Positions 11,927 to 25,159 of a stretch of DNA of 64,000 nucleotides are shown here, piece after piece (the first letter of the stretch is position 1; every line of letters begins with the position of its first letter). The notes below the pieces were generated by a model that saw nothing but the letters and a program-made list of their open reading frames with translations, had not been told where the DNA came from and did no database searches. Source of the stretch: Chamaecyparis obtusa (lineage: Eukaryota; Streptophyta; Pinopsida; Cupressales; Cupressaceae); the NCBI GenBank assembly GCA_027943335.1, contig BSBK01001114.1, forward strand, positions 781,001 through 845,000, in the 5' to 3' direction. The translations under genes and the position numbers were made by a program.

Positions 11927-14900
11927 TGTTGTCATATTTTTACTCACCCTTGGAGACTTAATTACTAGATGAGCTAATGTACCCTAGTTTGCATTATTAA
12001 GTGATCTTGCTTAATATTTGGGTTCATTTCATTTGAAAAGTACATGAAGGGAAGAGAGATAAATTTTTGCATTTAAGATTACATGTACATATATCAATGT
12101 TAAGCATGCTGCAAAAGGGAAAGAACTGAAAAGAACATCTATTCAAGCTCACACATGCTGTGAGCATAGCCACTACCAGAAAGGCATAAATGAATGCAGA
12201 TATACATATGAAATTAAGCATAGATGCAGGGGTACCAGATATTACCTGGTAAGGAGTCTGTCTCCATCGTGTTCCCAGTGTGCTCCTACGATCCTGAATC
12301 TGCAAAGAGAGAGAAAAGAAAGGGGTTAGATCCTTTGGATCCAAGCAATGCCTGGTATCACAAAATCTATCTATAAGTGTGCATACATCTGCTCAGCTAT
12401 ACACCTCTAACATGGGCTGTGCTCATGGTAGGTGCATGAAGAGGCTCTGGAAATAAAATATGTACCATTGTTTTCACTAATATGTTTGTTCCGTGTGTAG
12501 AGATAGAAGAAGCTGATTCATGACAAATAGTAGAATATTGGGATCCAGATGAATGATGATGCCTTGTGATGTGGGCTCTATTGGGAGGATCTCAAATTTC
12601 TTGGAGACAGACCACATCACAAGCCAAGAACACCCATGCTCAACAGTCAACATTCAGTGAGTGAAGCAATATTAGTGGGCATTCAATAAATGAATAATAG
12701 GGATCATCCATATTGTGCCATGAATATGATGAATATGATGATTCAAAATCAATGATGATCAATCAAGTAACAGGGGCATGATGTTAGTTAAGCTACGATA
12801 AATCAACAACCATCACAATAGGAATATCAATAACAAACAAAGGCACAGACAAATTCATGATAACAGCATACATCAAGGGTTATATCACACAATGAAATAG
12901 AGAATGAAATGAACAGAATGATGATACCCCATCCTTTTAGCTATAGGTTATTAAAAGATGTTTTCAACAAAGATGATGCCCTGGACTATTGCTTAGGACC
13001 CCAAGTAAAAGGAAAAATGAGCTCAAATTCATTCAAGTAAAAATGGAACCAAGATTTCAAAAATTCAAGCAAGCATCATAAATAAGAGAATGAGCATGTA
13101 ACATTGCCATGAGAAAAGGTTTGAGCTGCACAAGCAGTGAGCATTTGTAATGCAGGAGCCCACGGGCCTTCTAGCCGAGATAGTGGCAAAGTCCCTAAAT
13201 AACAATGCATCTTCAAATGTGTGATGCCCTAGATTCTTATCGGGCTATACAGTAACTAAGTGGATCCATGAATGAGTAGGGAGTATCATACAAACATAGT
13301 CACTAAACCCCAAGGCACCATACATCAGTATTCACCTTCCGCTCAAGCAGGCCCAGAAAGAGAACTAATACAAATTTGATGCTTGCAGGAATCAAATACT
13401 AAACAGAGAGTTTTATTGTTGATACCAGGGCTGCGGATTTGCAGGTCATCAACTCATAAGAGAGGCCTCAAGGCAATGGCAGGTGCAAGGAGGTGACAGT
13501 GGTAGTGCCAGCCAAGCCTTAAGTTCAAATCCACGGGCAACATAAAATCTAAAGAAATGAGAAAAAATGCTAGGAGGGATGCCCTAGCAGACCCACAAGC
13601 TAGCACGAGCATATGAAGCAAACTATGCAGTAAGGTGATGATGCCATGAACAAAAAGATACTCCACATGCATTAAAAACACAACAACAACCTCCAAAAAT
13701 AGTATCATCGTGCCCTAACACATTCATGCTACTAGTGCCGTGCCTTGTCAAGCAATGAAAGCAATACATACAATGCCCTAGCCTTAGCATTATTGGGCTA
13801 TATTCTAAACAGTAAAACCACAGTGCCCTAGTGTCACAGTTACCATGAAATAACAGTGAATATAATAGCTTGATATAGCAAACACAACATTCAAATTCAA
13901 TAATGATGCCCTTAACATAATGCAACTCAATATCAGATGAAGGAGATAACAGAGCCAGTGCCATGATCAATTATAGAAGCTTTCGAGATATGCAGAGAAG
14001 AGAATGAAATCATCGAAGTGCCTACCTCATAATTCCAAATCAAGATAGACATTTTCTATTTCCAAATTCATGAAGGAAAGTTGCCATTCGAACTGCTAAG
14101 GGATTTAGAAGGTTGCTAAGTGCCGAGTTATGGACTGTGATTGATAGAGATGTCCACCCATTTTCGAATGAGGGTTTCAATAATGGCATGTTTTTTTTTT
14201 CTTGTCTCCCCTTTTAGGGTTGAGAATCATTTAATCCTCTTTGCTAAAATATTTCACGAGGCATAGATTTATTTTTACTAATATATTTATCTCTTTTAGA
14301 GATAAATATATTAATTTTTTGATGCCATTGGTGTCCAAACATAGTGGTCAATTTTGACTTGAGTGATTAATGTTATATCAATCATGTATTTTGGCATGGG
14401 GGGGCTTTTTTTTTAAGAATATTCATGTGCTAGGTGGATATGTAAACATTGTAAACATTTCAAATATGCTTTCCCCTTTTATTTAGGGTTGAGAGTTATT
14501 TGTTAATGTATTTAGATCCACATATTTTGGTATAGGGGGTTAAAGTTTTAATTATGATAAGTCATTGCTCTTATTCATTGTATGATATTTGACATGTGGT
14601 TTTTTTATAAACCATTGTCAGATTACTAGTTATAGACATGACTTAGTGGGTTATTGGTCTTCCTTTGACTAAATTTTTTTAGGGACCCCACTTTTTTCGT
14701 CTCCCTAGATTCTTGTGAATTGGGCATCCGAATTTCAGAGTGGCATGATCATGGTCCTAGTGGTAGAATTTTCTAATTTTGGTGAAGTAGTGAACTTCAA
14801 TGCAGATTCTACATATTTCCTATATATGCCTCTCACCTTTGGTGATTGAAGGCTAGTTCTTCTTTCCCTCTTTCTTGGAGGTGACTCCTTGTAGCTCAAG

Positions 14901-15469
14901 AGAAGCAAGCTGTTCTTTGGCTCACTTCAATTCAATTCATAGCATTGTCCTTCTTTTTCCTTCATCTTTGTGAGTTATTTTGGTGAATTGTATGTCATGT
15001 ATTGTGATGAAAATTGGTCCTTTACTTGATGTGTTATTCATTTTGATGTTCACAAGTACTATCAGTTCTTAAGGTCTCAATCTGTGTGCATTTGAATGTG
15101 TTTGAGTTTGTGGAATTCATTTTCCCTTGTCATCCACAACCAGCACCTAATTATTTCTAAGGGGAAAATCAGATTAGGGAGAAGTTGTGATGCTTAGGTT
15201 ATGTTCTAAATCATATTGTGAGTTTGTTTTAGTTTGTGGATCTATCAATCTTTCTGTGAATCACCTTAGTTTAATTTTAGTTTTATGCACTCTCTCTCCC
15301 TTTTCCTTCCAAGCTTAGTTGAGTTTCAGGTGATTCAAGGGGAAGCCGGCCCCTAATCCAAAGGTCTACTCTCTGATAGGTTACCCACAACCTAAGAGTA
15401 GTCCCATGTTTCACGGGATTGCTGGGTTCTACACTTAGCGATACTCGGGTGCAATCCCTAATGACAACA
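11927..15469 (+). repeat. 3' LTR of the giant-LTR element
   Basis: This direct copy of 5756-9295 keeps the intact start TGTTGTC and the end GACAACA, and is followed by the TTAAC duplication. No clear polypurine tract stands directly upstream; the last bases before the LTR are GAGGTCACCAAAA. Confidence 0.9.
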
Positions 15470-16100
15470 TTAACTATCCTATAGAAGTGCATAATTTTGT
15501 ATTTTCCCAATATGTTATTCAAAAAACAATAATAGAATAAAATACTTGTTGACAAAGATCATCATAGGAGTATCAAAAACTCAAGATTTAAGGTAGCACA
15601 ACATTATAAGACTCTTACATTCAACCTTCAACTCATGCACCTAATAAATAGGAGAAAAAATACATGAAATTGAAAAATTTAACTAATGAATTGTGTTTTT
15701 CTTCTCATCTTAATTGGCCAAATTTATATGAGATTCTAAAGAAGGCCTCACTCTTAATTAGCCAAATCTTTTGATTGTCTAAATGCTTCTTTATTTGTCA
15801 ACCAATTAATACATGCTACTATATAAAGAAGACAATTAGAAGACAATGAAGATTTGTCTGACAAAAATGAATACACTAAACTGAACCAATGACATGTTTA
15901 CAAAAATTATCATAACTCGCAAGAAAAACTGAAACAATGGCATGTTTATAACTCATTAAGAGTGAGGAATAGCTTGTGCAAGGGTGAAAGTAGTTTTGAT
16001 TGTTTTGGTCGTGACTGTTCCTCTACACAGTTAGGAAATGTAACTGTCTAATGATTATATGTAATGTTGAATGGATTAAATGCTTTATTCTTGGTAGAAG
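15470..16100. other. Non-coding AT-rich interval
   Basis: After the TTAAC duplication this is AT-rich sequence without a convincing gene. It should continue the DNA interrupted at 5755, and so may be the upstream part of the CACTA element. I could not find its terminal inverted repeat. Confidence 0.4.
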
Positions 16101-17033
16101 TGAATGGAAGGAATAGTGTTGGTGTTAGGTTCCATTTATCATTGAATTCAATGGTTTCCAAGATGTGTTGAGGAGTTTTCTCCTTGTTTAATGTTAACTG
16201 TTCCTCCACAATCCACTCATACAATAGTGAAATGCTATGTGGAAGGGATGGTTGATAGTGTTCCTTGAGGGAAGGGGGATTTTGAAAGACTTGTTATCAT
16301 TGTATTGTGTATTTCCAATATGTTTGGATGCAGGGCAGACTGGGAGAATGAAGAATCACTCACTGATTGCATGATAACCCAGTTTTGAAGGGTCACTGGT
16401 TGAGGGGACAGTCAAGGTCCTGATGATTGGGCCATTGGAGGACCCTATTTCTTTGTATTAATTTCTATTCAAATTGGATGCATGGATTTCTAGTGAATTA
16501 TCAGCTGCTATGTATCCTGCAACTGCATCTGTAAATTTGCATATACTTTTCTACAGTTGTAAGCCACTTAGAGATCAAAATAGAGAATCTAAATCAAAAT
16601 TATTCTTTGTCCTATTTCCTTTTAACAAAGTCTCAACTATCAATGATACAATATATATTTGATGCCCTAAACTATCAAATATACAAATGACACCTACCTA
16701 GAAGCTCACCAGGAGAATGAAGGATCACTCATTGATTGTATGATAACCCAGTTTTGAAGGGTCACTGGTTGAGGGGATAGTCAAGGTATGGATGATTGGG
16801 CCATTGGAGGACCCTAGTTCTTTGTATTAATTTCTATTCAAATTGGATGCATGGATTTATTGTGAATTATCATCTGCTATGTATCCTGCAACTGCATTTG
16901 TAAATCTACATATACTTCTCTAGGGTTGTAAGCCACTTAGGGATCAAAATAGAGAAACGAAATAAAAACCTAGTTTTGAAGGGTCACTGGAAGAGGGGAA
17001 TGAAGGATCACTCACTAATTTCATGATAACCCT
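16100..17033. repeat. Duplicated block A with 369-bp tandem unit (copy 1)
   Basis: The block starts near GGAAGGAATAGTGTTGG (about 16107). It holds a unit beginning GGAGAATGAA at 16343 and again at 16712 (period 369 bp). The second unit is cut at about 16970 and followed by a scrambled partial third. Typical words are GGGTCACTGGTTGAGGGGA and ATGTATCCTGCAACTGCAT. The whole block recurs at 18370-19390. No coding potential stands out. Confidence 0.8.
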
Positions 17034-18369
17034 ACCAAGCATTCTTTCCTTTAATTTTCCACAATATCTCAAAGTATGATCATTATTCTTTACTTTCTTC
17101 TATATGCTATTCTTTCTATGGTTTTGTTATCTCAGAAATATATCAAAAACATTGTAGATGTGCCTATAAAAGTAAAATATTGTCCTTCAATTGTTCCACA
17201 TTGAAGCATTTCCTCTTTGGAGTATTCTCTTCATTTGTACAATATCTGTTAAAAATGGTTCCCATATTTCTTGAAGATCTATTTTAATCTTTATATTGTA
17301 ATTTTGATTAGATTTGACCTATAGTTGATTTTATTAGTATTTTATAACCTATACTCCTAATGTGAAATGTGGAGAAAAAGAAAGAGACACACTAGGTATG
17401 AATTACATGATATACCCATCATCACTTAGCACTTAAATAATAAATTATGGACAGGGAACAACCCCCTAACCTTTGGATGTTTGTTTCATGTTGGCCTCTT
17501 ATTATATGCAAAGGTAGGCGTATCTTAATTAGGCTAACAACCATAGTGTAGGGGCCATAAATTATGGAACCAAAAAATAGTGCACACTTGTATTAAATTA
17601 GGTTCAGTATACTACAAGGGAATGGAAGCCATGCAATAGTGCCTCATGGGGATGGAAGAAACCCTTCACCAAGAACATGGTTGTGTCTGCAATATTTACT
17701 AGAGGCAAAGAACATAATTTGGTTCCAGCAATTACTCCTAGAATATAATGGCACCCACAAAACACTTGGAAAAGATAGCACCCACTATATCTTTTATCAC
17801 TCTTTTAAAGCTGGGACAATAAATCTCAAAGATTGATGAACAAATTCTTGAACACAAAGAACCATTGATAGATATGATTCATGTGTACAATAGCCAACAA
17901 TGAGTTGTTCCAATCATGATGTCCAATAATTATGTTAGAAAAAGTATCTACAAATCCCTTACACAACCATAATAGATTCAAACCATGAACTATAAGAACC
18001 TAACAATGGGACTAACAAAGATACAGCCTAAACAAATCTTGATCATATTCCATCCTACTGTAAGGCCCAAGAAGTAACTCTATCTTAAAGCTACACATTC
18101 CTCTAGATGAAGCTCAAAGGTTAGGTAGCTGAAGCATAGCAATACTTGAATGAATATAGGAATAATTTTATGTACAATCATTTGCTAGCTTGGTTTGTGG
18201 GTTTTCCACATAATATTTTCCCTTTAACCACATTTATAGTTTGAGAAAATCAAAAAAAATTGTTTCAGATTTATATTATCCTTTTGAACTAGCATACTGC
18301 CATCAAAATGCATAATCATTGGTCATCTCAAGAAAATTCCTATTGATTAGTAGGATATCCTTATAAAAA
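17034..18369. other. Interval between the two duplicated blocks
   Basis: About 1.3 kb of AT-rich sequence with no recognisable gene, RNA or repeat. A short open frame at 17639-17836 has no features supporting it. Confidence 0.4.
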
Positions 18370-19390
18370 TTTGATGCATGGATTTCTTGTGAATTATCGA
18401 CTTCTATGTATCCTGCAACTATGGAAGGAATAGTGTTGGTGTTAGGTTTCATTTATTATTGAATTCAATGGTTTCCAAGACGTGTTGAGGAGTTTTCTCC
18501 TTGTTTAATGTTAACTATTCTTGCATAATCCACTCATAAAACAATGAAATGCTATGTGGAAGGGATGGTTGATAGTGTTCCTTGAGGGAAGGGGGATTGT
18601 GAAAGACTTGTTATCATTGTATTGTATATTTCCAATATGTTTGGATGTAGGGTAGACTAGGAGAATGAAGGATCACTCACTGATTGCATAATAACCCAGT
18701 TTTGAAGGGTCACTGGTTGAGGGGACAGTCAAGGTCTGGATGATTGTGCCATTGGAGGACCCTATTTCTTTATAGTAATTGCTATTCAAATTGGATGCAT
18801 GAATTTCTTGTCAATTATTGGCTACTATGTATCCTACAACTGCATCGGTAAATCTCCATATACTTCTCTAGGGTTGTAAGCCACTTAGGGATCAAAATAC
18901 AAAGACTAAATCAAAATCATTCTTTGTCCTATTTACTTTTAACAAAGTTTCAACTATCAATGATACAATAAACATTTGATGCCCTAAACTATCAAATATA
19001 CAAATGGTACCTACCTAGAAGCTCACCAGGAGAATGAAGGATCACTCACTGATTGCATGATAACCTAGTTTTGAAGGGTCACTGGTTGAGCGGACAGTCA
19101 AGGTCTGGATGATTGGGCCATTGGAGGACCCTAGTTCTTTGTATTAATTGCTATTAAAATTGGATGCATGGATTTATTGTGAATTATCAGCTGCTATGTA
19201 TCCTACAACTGCATCCATAAATCTGCATATACTTCTCTAGGGTTGTAAGCCACTTAGGGATCAAAATAGAGAAACTAAATAAAAATCATTCTTTGTCCTA
19301 TTTCCTTTTAACAAAGTATCAACTATCAATGATACAATACATTTGATGCCCTAAGCTATCAATACAAATGGTGCCTAGCTAGAAGCTCAT
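18370..19390. repeat. Duplicated block A (copy 2)
   Basis: The copy begins with a small fragment of the unit (TGATGCATGGATTTCTTG, about 18372) joined abruptly to the block start at about 18422. Units then start at 18660 and 19029, again 369 bp apart. The order of parts matches 16107-16960, so this is a segmental duplicate of a short tandem array, not independent amplification. Confidence 0.8.
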
Positions 19391-19419
19391 GGGCTGTCCA
19401 TTTGATAACCACAGTCAAC

Positions 19420-19700
19420 ATTTCAAAAAAATGGATATCCTTGAGTGCAAGCACCATTAACATCAAATAATAGAGTTAAAGCACGAGCTAGGGCACAACA
19501 CCAGTAGAATGTGGTCATTTTAGTGACAATAATTTACAATGACGTCATTAAACATATATGCCAGTAATATTAACAAATGTGAATCCAAACATTTGAATAC
19601 AGTGAATCGATATCCTTGAGCACAAGCACCAATAACATCAAATAATAGAGATAAATCACTGGCTATGGCACAACACCAGTAGAATGCGGTCATTTCAAAG
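19420..19700. repeat. Tandem pair of a 175-bp repeat
   Basis: GATATCCTTGAG, CATCAAATAATAGAG and CACAACACCAGTAGAATG occur in the same order at 19434-19512 and 19609-19686, giving a period of 175 bp. The sequence between is partly diverged. No function is evident. Confidence 0.7.
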
Positions 19701-19999
19701 AGCATTCATGATCAAATAAAATGAAATGCATTCGAATATGATGCTAGAGGCTCGAAAGATGAAGAAATCACATACCTTCTCTCGTGCTCAACTTTCTCTC
19801 CTTTTCTCCCACTCCCTCTATCTAATCAAAATAAAAATGATGAGGCCATTTCACTTTTTTTTTTAATCTATACTCTGAATCTGTCAGAATTTTGATAGTC
19901 AATTAAACACCCATTGGAATACCGACATCATCGGGGCCTATTACAAAAAAAATACACCAAATTCGTAATAAAAAGTTACCCGTCGAATACTTCTGTCAA

Positions 20000-22270
20000 A
20001 ATTTGGCCCCAAATGTAGTAGTGAGGAAGCTAAATGATATGTAAGAAGATTACTGAAGAGTAGATTAGATTCCAAAAGTTCTAGATTTGGAACATTTGGG
20101 GAAATTTTCTGTGTAACACAACAATCCCAAGTACACAAGTTAGCAAAGAAAAGAGTTGAAAGTATAATTAAGAAGATATTAAAGGATATAGGTATGACTG
20201 AACATGAATTCAACATTGCAAAATAGACCACAACAACAATAAGAGATATTGGACAGAAATAAGTGTTGATAGTTCCACCTTTGGCATCTAATGAAATCCA
20301 TGTTCTAGATATTCATAATGTTGATGAAGAAGTCACCGAATCTAGTGAAATGAGCATGTCACTGGACAAGCTTCCAGTTGTAGCAACAAGAAAATCTACT
20401 AGATCCACCTCCACTACACCAGCTAAGAGAGTTAAAGAGATGGCTAGTGGAATAGGTAAAAGGAAGAAGACTATACTTTCTCCAGTAGAAAGGATAAGGA
20501 AACAAGAAGTATCACCATCTACAAAGAAAATGAGAGGTCAAATCTCAATTGAATCACAAGGAGAAGAAGAGGCAGGTAGCAGAAAAAAGAAATAACCCAA
20601 AATTGAGAAAGTAAATCCTTTGATCATAAATGAAGGAGATTTCACTAAGCTTAACAAGTATTATCACATGTAAAATAACTTTGAGAAACTGAATCTTGAA
20701 AATATAGTTGTCAGGCATATGATTCTTGCTGACAAGAAATTTGAGAACATCAGAGATAAGATACTAAGTGATCTGTATGAGAAATTAGTCAATAGAAGCA
20801 AAAGAGAAATAGAAGATGACAAAGGAGTAAGATAGATATTTGTAAAAAAGTTGTGTGCAATCAAATATGAAGATCATTTCAAAGAAATTATGAAGAGTCT
20901 TAGCACCCATTTGAGAAGAAAAAATGAATAGTTCTAATCATGGGAGGAAATTATGAGGAAGTAAATAAGGAAATTGAGGAAGTAGTTGTGAAAGTGATGA
21001 CATCAGTACCAAGAGAAACTTTGAGTTAGTCAGAACAAGACACTCAAACAGCAGAAGCAGATTCACAAACAAAAGAAACACCAGTTACACCACCCACAAT
21101 TCATATTGATGATGAATCAATGCATGTTGAAGGTACCACTATTACCATTGATAAAGAAAAAAATCCTTTGGAATACCAAGAAGAGGATGTTGGCAATTTG
21201 GAAAAAATGATTAATGAACAAGACAATGAGGCAGAAAATGAGGAAGATGATGTGGAAGAAGTAAAAGGAGAAGAGAAGAAAGAAGAAATAAAAACAATAG
21301 AAGAAATAAAAAAAGAAGTGACCAAGCAAGCAGTGCAAGAGGAACAAGGTTTGGGTAAGGAGATAAAACTTATAGAGACTATGCCCTAGCAAATCTAAAT
21401 TATCACACCAAAAAAGGTCACAACAACAAGCACATAAAAATCACCAATTGAATTAATGTTAGCTAATTTGGGAGCTAAAGTTGATGATGATGATCAAATA
21501 GAGTTGATCTCATCTCTGAATAAAATAATTGGAAAGAATAAGAAAGAAAGAGTCTAGAAGGATCACTACTTGAGGTAACAAATATGCTTATATATACTCA
21601 AGTTAGTGAAGTTGATCCACAAGTAAAAGAAAGAGAGGTAATGAAAGATTTTGACAATGAGTTCACCACTTTATCTGACATTGCATCAATGAAAGAAAAA
21701 ACAATTCATAATGCATAACTATTCCAAACCACTTGTCAAAATATCAAGAATGGCTTAGAAAACCTTGATGTGTGTATTAAGGAATTGAGGATATATTTAG
21801 AGAGAGGAAGATCATTATACAATTAGTGTGCCTTGTCACACAAACACATATCAGACAATTCAAAAAAGTTGAAGAATAAAGAAGTAGAATTGTAGGTCAC
21901 AATGAATGAGCTACAAAATCCTAGCATGAAGATGACTGATACTGAGAATAAAGTAAGAAAAATTCATGATGAAATAAGACTACTAGAAAATGAGAAGGAA
22001 ACAAAATTGAAGAGGTTCTCATTAATCAAAGAACACCTAACCCTGAAAATAAGTAATGTGTAGAATCAATTGGAAGAATGTCTTTTATTAAAGACATCAT
22101 ATGGTAAATTTTCTTATCCGAATCTTAGAGCAGTTGAGATAGAATCCTATGGGCTATGTGCATTACTTAGTGTATCTGATTTTGTTAAGAAGACATGGGA
22201 CAAGAAAATTAAAAGTTTGAAGGAAAATTTTTTAGATTGCATTTCAAGTCTTCCAGCGCTACATACTTGA
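20000..22270 (+). pseudogene. Decayed coiled-coil ORF at the env position of a copia element
   Basis: Fragments in several frames run together: 20263-20595 (basic, Ser/Thr/Lys-rich, with RKSTRSTSTTPAKR), 21120-21389 (very Glu/Lys-rich) and 22070-22270, joined by stretches with stops and frame changes. The polypurine tract and LTR directly downstream place this between pol and the 3' LTR. In SIRE-type Ty1/copia elements that position holds an extra env-like ORF, often with coiled coils. There is no membrane segment to support a real envelope protein. The alternative is a non-autonomous element carrying only a coiled-coil protein. Confidence 0.5.
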
Positions 22271-22572
22271 AGAAAATGGGGTATAACAAAATTTTGACCT
22301 GTATATACATATATTTGACACCTTTGTCATTGTTGTCAAAGGGGGAGTAGTATAGTATGAGAAAATTATTTATATGTATAAGATACAGATATGCAAAATA
22401 GTATGGAGTATAATCAAACGGGGAGTATCCCTATGGAAATATAAGTAGACACATATATGATCCACATATTTTGTAAATGGCCATGTAACACAATGTTACA
22501 GAATTTGTTTTTGAAATTTTGTTGTAAGTTTTTGGGACTTAGCCTATTTTCCCATATGTTGCCACCAATGAC

Positions 22573-22583
22573 AAAGGGGGAGA
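22573..22583 (+). promoter_or_regulatory. Polypurine tract of copia-like element
   Basis: AAAGGGGGAGA lies directly before the TGTTGG start of the LTR, the typical arrangement for plus-strand priming in Ty1/copia elements. A second similar stretch, CAAAGGGGGAGTA, lies at about 22337. Confidence 0.8.
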
Positions 22584-22584
22584 T

Positions 22585-23698
22585 TGTTGGAAATTTGGCT
22601 AAGTAGGATATCATGATGTTGTCATTATGGAAATATATATTCAGTGTTAGGACATCATGATCTAAAGAGGAAGTTCTAGATGAGAACCCATAAAAATTGT
22701 CTTAGTATAACAGTGTTTATCTATCTACACAGAGACTGTTTTGATCAGTTAAGTTCACACAAGTACTTTCAGTTTATGTGCTCTTGAACATAGATTATAA
22801 AAGGTATATTGAAGATGCACCTAAGAGCACAAGACTGTACGAAATGTACATACAAAGATATCAATGTTTTATAGAGACAATGTTGAGCCAACCAGACAGA
22901 GTAGCGATCAATAATTGACTATATTGAGTTAAGGGATTATTTTGTTTATCAAAATAATGACTTGAATAATTAGGGACATGACATCCTAGATTTTAATCCT
23001 AAGGCAACCATAAGTAATTATATGTTGTGGGAAGCATGTAATGAATTGAAGGCTGATAGGAAAGTTATTTTTGTAATAACATGTATAAAAGAAAGAAACC
23101 TGTAATGTGAAGTAGTGAGTAAGTATTGTATTGATAGGTTATGCAAATTATAATATATGATCAGATCAGTGTAAGTTGATAGCAAGTTTTTGTGAAGAGC
23201 CTGCAAAGCTAAATCAAAATATTGAAGATATTCAACAACAGTAAAAGGTTATTGTATTCTACCTTTTGTATTAAATATTATCATTTTATATTGCATGTTT
23301 GGACAGTGAGCTCATCTTGCATACATTCATCTTTTGTAATTCCAACTACTAATAGGGCTGATGCTTCTAACAAGGCCTAAGTTCTCTAACAAGGACAGAG
23401 ACACTATACAGATGTAATAGACTCCTAATAGGGTCAATATCTTTAACCAGATACTTTTCATTAGTGGATCTTTTGTGGGTATCATCCTCACTGGGGTTTA
23501 CCCTTGGCCAGGGTTTCCTTGAGAATAAACATGGTGTTATGAGTTCTTTTATTTTATAGTTGCATTTATTCTTTAGTTTATTTAGTTTAATTTCTTATTC
23601 AGGCTACACTTGTTAATTTCATATATCCATTAGTGGGAAAAAGTAAGAGTTTGTGAAATACTAATTCAGCCCCCTCTTAGTATTTCCTATTTCTAACA
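22585..23698 (+). repeat. 3' LTR of a Ty1/copia-like element
   Basis: The LTR begins TGTTGGAAAT and ends CCTATTTCTAACA, so TGTT...AACA forms the terminal inverted repeat. The sequence near the end (CAGCCCCCTCTTAGTATTTC) is typical of copia LTR ends. The matching 5' LTR and pol are absent from the window, so the element is truncated on its 5' side. Confidence 0.75.
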
Positions 23699-23703
23699 TT
23701 AAA

Positions 23704-24855
23704 TGTTTTTTTTCTGCACTTTTTGGCCCAAATTTGGCCTGAGGCCTTATGCCTGGGTGTTAGTTGGAAATTATATCTCATGGTCATCTTGGATTATTTT
23801 TTAATCCTTAAATAATGGATTGATTATATAAACACCCCATATCTTCTTATTTTGATATCCATCACTATCCTCAAGCAATCATGATCAATAAGTATTCAAA
23901 GAATCATAATAATTCAAGCAATTGGATTCAAGATTTGAAAGAAAGCATCCAAGATCTAGTTTTTCCTTTTAATTCAAGTCAATTCAAAGGAAATATTATC
24001 AAATAGATTTAATTTTCTCTTGCATGATGGCCAAGTATAGGAATTATCAAGAAATCAAGAAGATCCTTCCTTCCATCTGCATTCATCTCTCCTTCATTGC
24101 AAGTGATTATCAAGCATATCTATATTGAATATCTAGGAGTGACATTCATAGATCCATGCATTTTTAAGGGCATACTTTATTTCTATTTTATATTCCAAGG
24201 TAAACTCCTTGATTCCAAGCACATTGAAGAATCTTCATGGGTATGAGTGATTTTTACATCTGTCCATGAGGGATTTTTACCTTTCTACACTCTTTCATAT
24301 ATGCAATTTCATTTCATTTTCAAGGTTGATTCATAAATAGGGGTTTTAAAAAGGAAAACCCCCTTTTCACAACCATTTTCCTATTTTTATGTGTAGGAAT
24401 AGGCTACAGAGATGCAAGAACCTTTTTGGATAGATAAGAAATAATCAGAGTATCCTAGAAAATCGTAGTCAAAAGTACCTGGAATAAAACATTTAAAATT
24501 CCCTATTCCTAGGTACATAATGTTTGAAACATTTTACATATCCTACAAATTCAACTTAAATATTCTACCCATAGGTTAATTCATCTTTCTAGATCCCAAT
24601 TCAGGTCATTACAGGTTCTTGATAGTTAGCTATTAGTTTGTTATTCCCAGTTTTTCCTCTACATGTCTATTTTGTCATATGTATTACACATTTCCCCTTT
24701 TCCATTTTCAAATTACATACTTTAGCTAAGGATCACTACCCCATTCAGTACTTAGGTCCACACTTGAGCCTATTGGGACATCTTTCTTCTGAATGTGCAA
24801 TTTGGAAAAGGCATAATTATATCCTATAACATTTCTTACCTTATTATATTGTTCA
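23704..24855 (+). repeat. 5' LTR of gag-protease element
   Basis: It is homologous to 29702-30832 from TGTT(C/T)TTTT onward. Shared words include TTTTTGGCCCAAAT, GGGATT-poor AT sequence around CATCCAAGATCT, and ATTCATAGATCCATG. The LTR begins 5 bp after the copia 3' LTR ends. The boundary near ATATTGTTCA is approximate. Confidence 0.7.
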
Positions 24856-25159
24856 TTTTAGTGAACCCAACTCAAAACATTTCTATTATAATCTAGTGTC
24901 TAGATCTCCTTTGTATGCATTTATTACATTATATCTTCATATTTGACTTGATGGTTAGATTTGATTTTTATTAAATGTATTATTGTGCTTAGTTGATGCA
25001 TGTTTTCATATCTCTTTCAAATTTAATATTTACATTAGACCTGTCTATCTTTTATCTTTTTGTGTGTGAGTATTATTACATTAAGTCCTACCTATATAGC
25101 ATTTTAGTTAGGAGAAGCCATAGACTTATGGGTTAATTTGATCCCAAGTCCACTTTGTT

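Larger units (their letters stand above)
5756..15469 (+). mobile_element. LTR retrotransposon with giant LTRs and no pol (LARD-like)
   Basis: Two direct repeats, 5756-9295 and 11927-15469, are nearly collinear and flank a 2.63-kb interior. The ends carry the short inverted repeat TGTTGTC...GACAACA (the 5' LTR start has decayed to TATTGTC) and the element is bounded by TTAAC on both sides. A primer-binding-like stretch beginning TGGCACACCC follows the 5' LTR after 5 bases. The interior has one decayed coding frame and no recognisable protease, reverse transcriptase, RNase H or integrase. Long LTRs plus a non-pol interior match the non-autonomous large retrotransposon derivative class. It appears to have inserted in the upstream flank of the CACTA relic. 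Confidence 0.9.
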
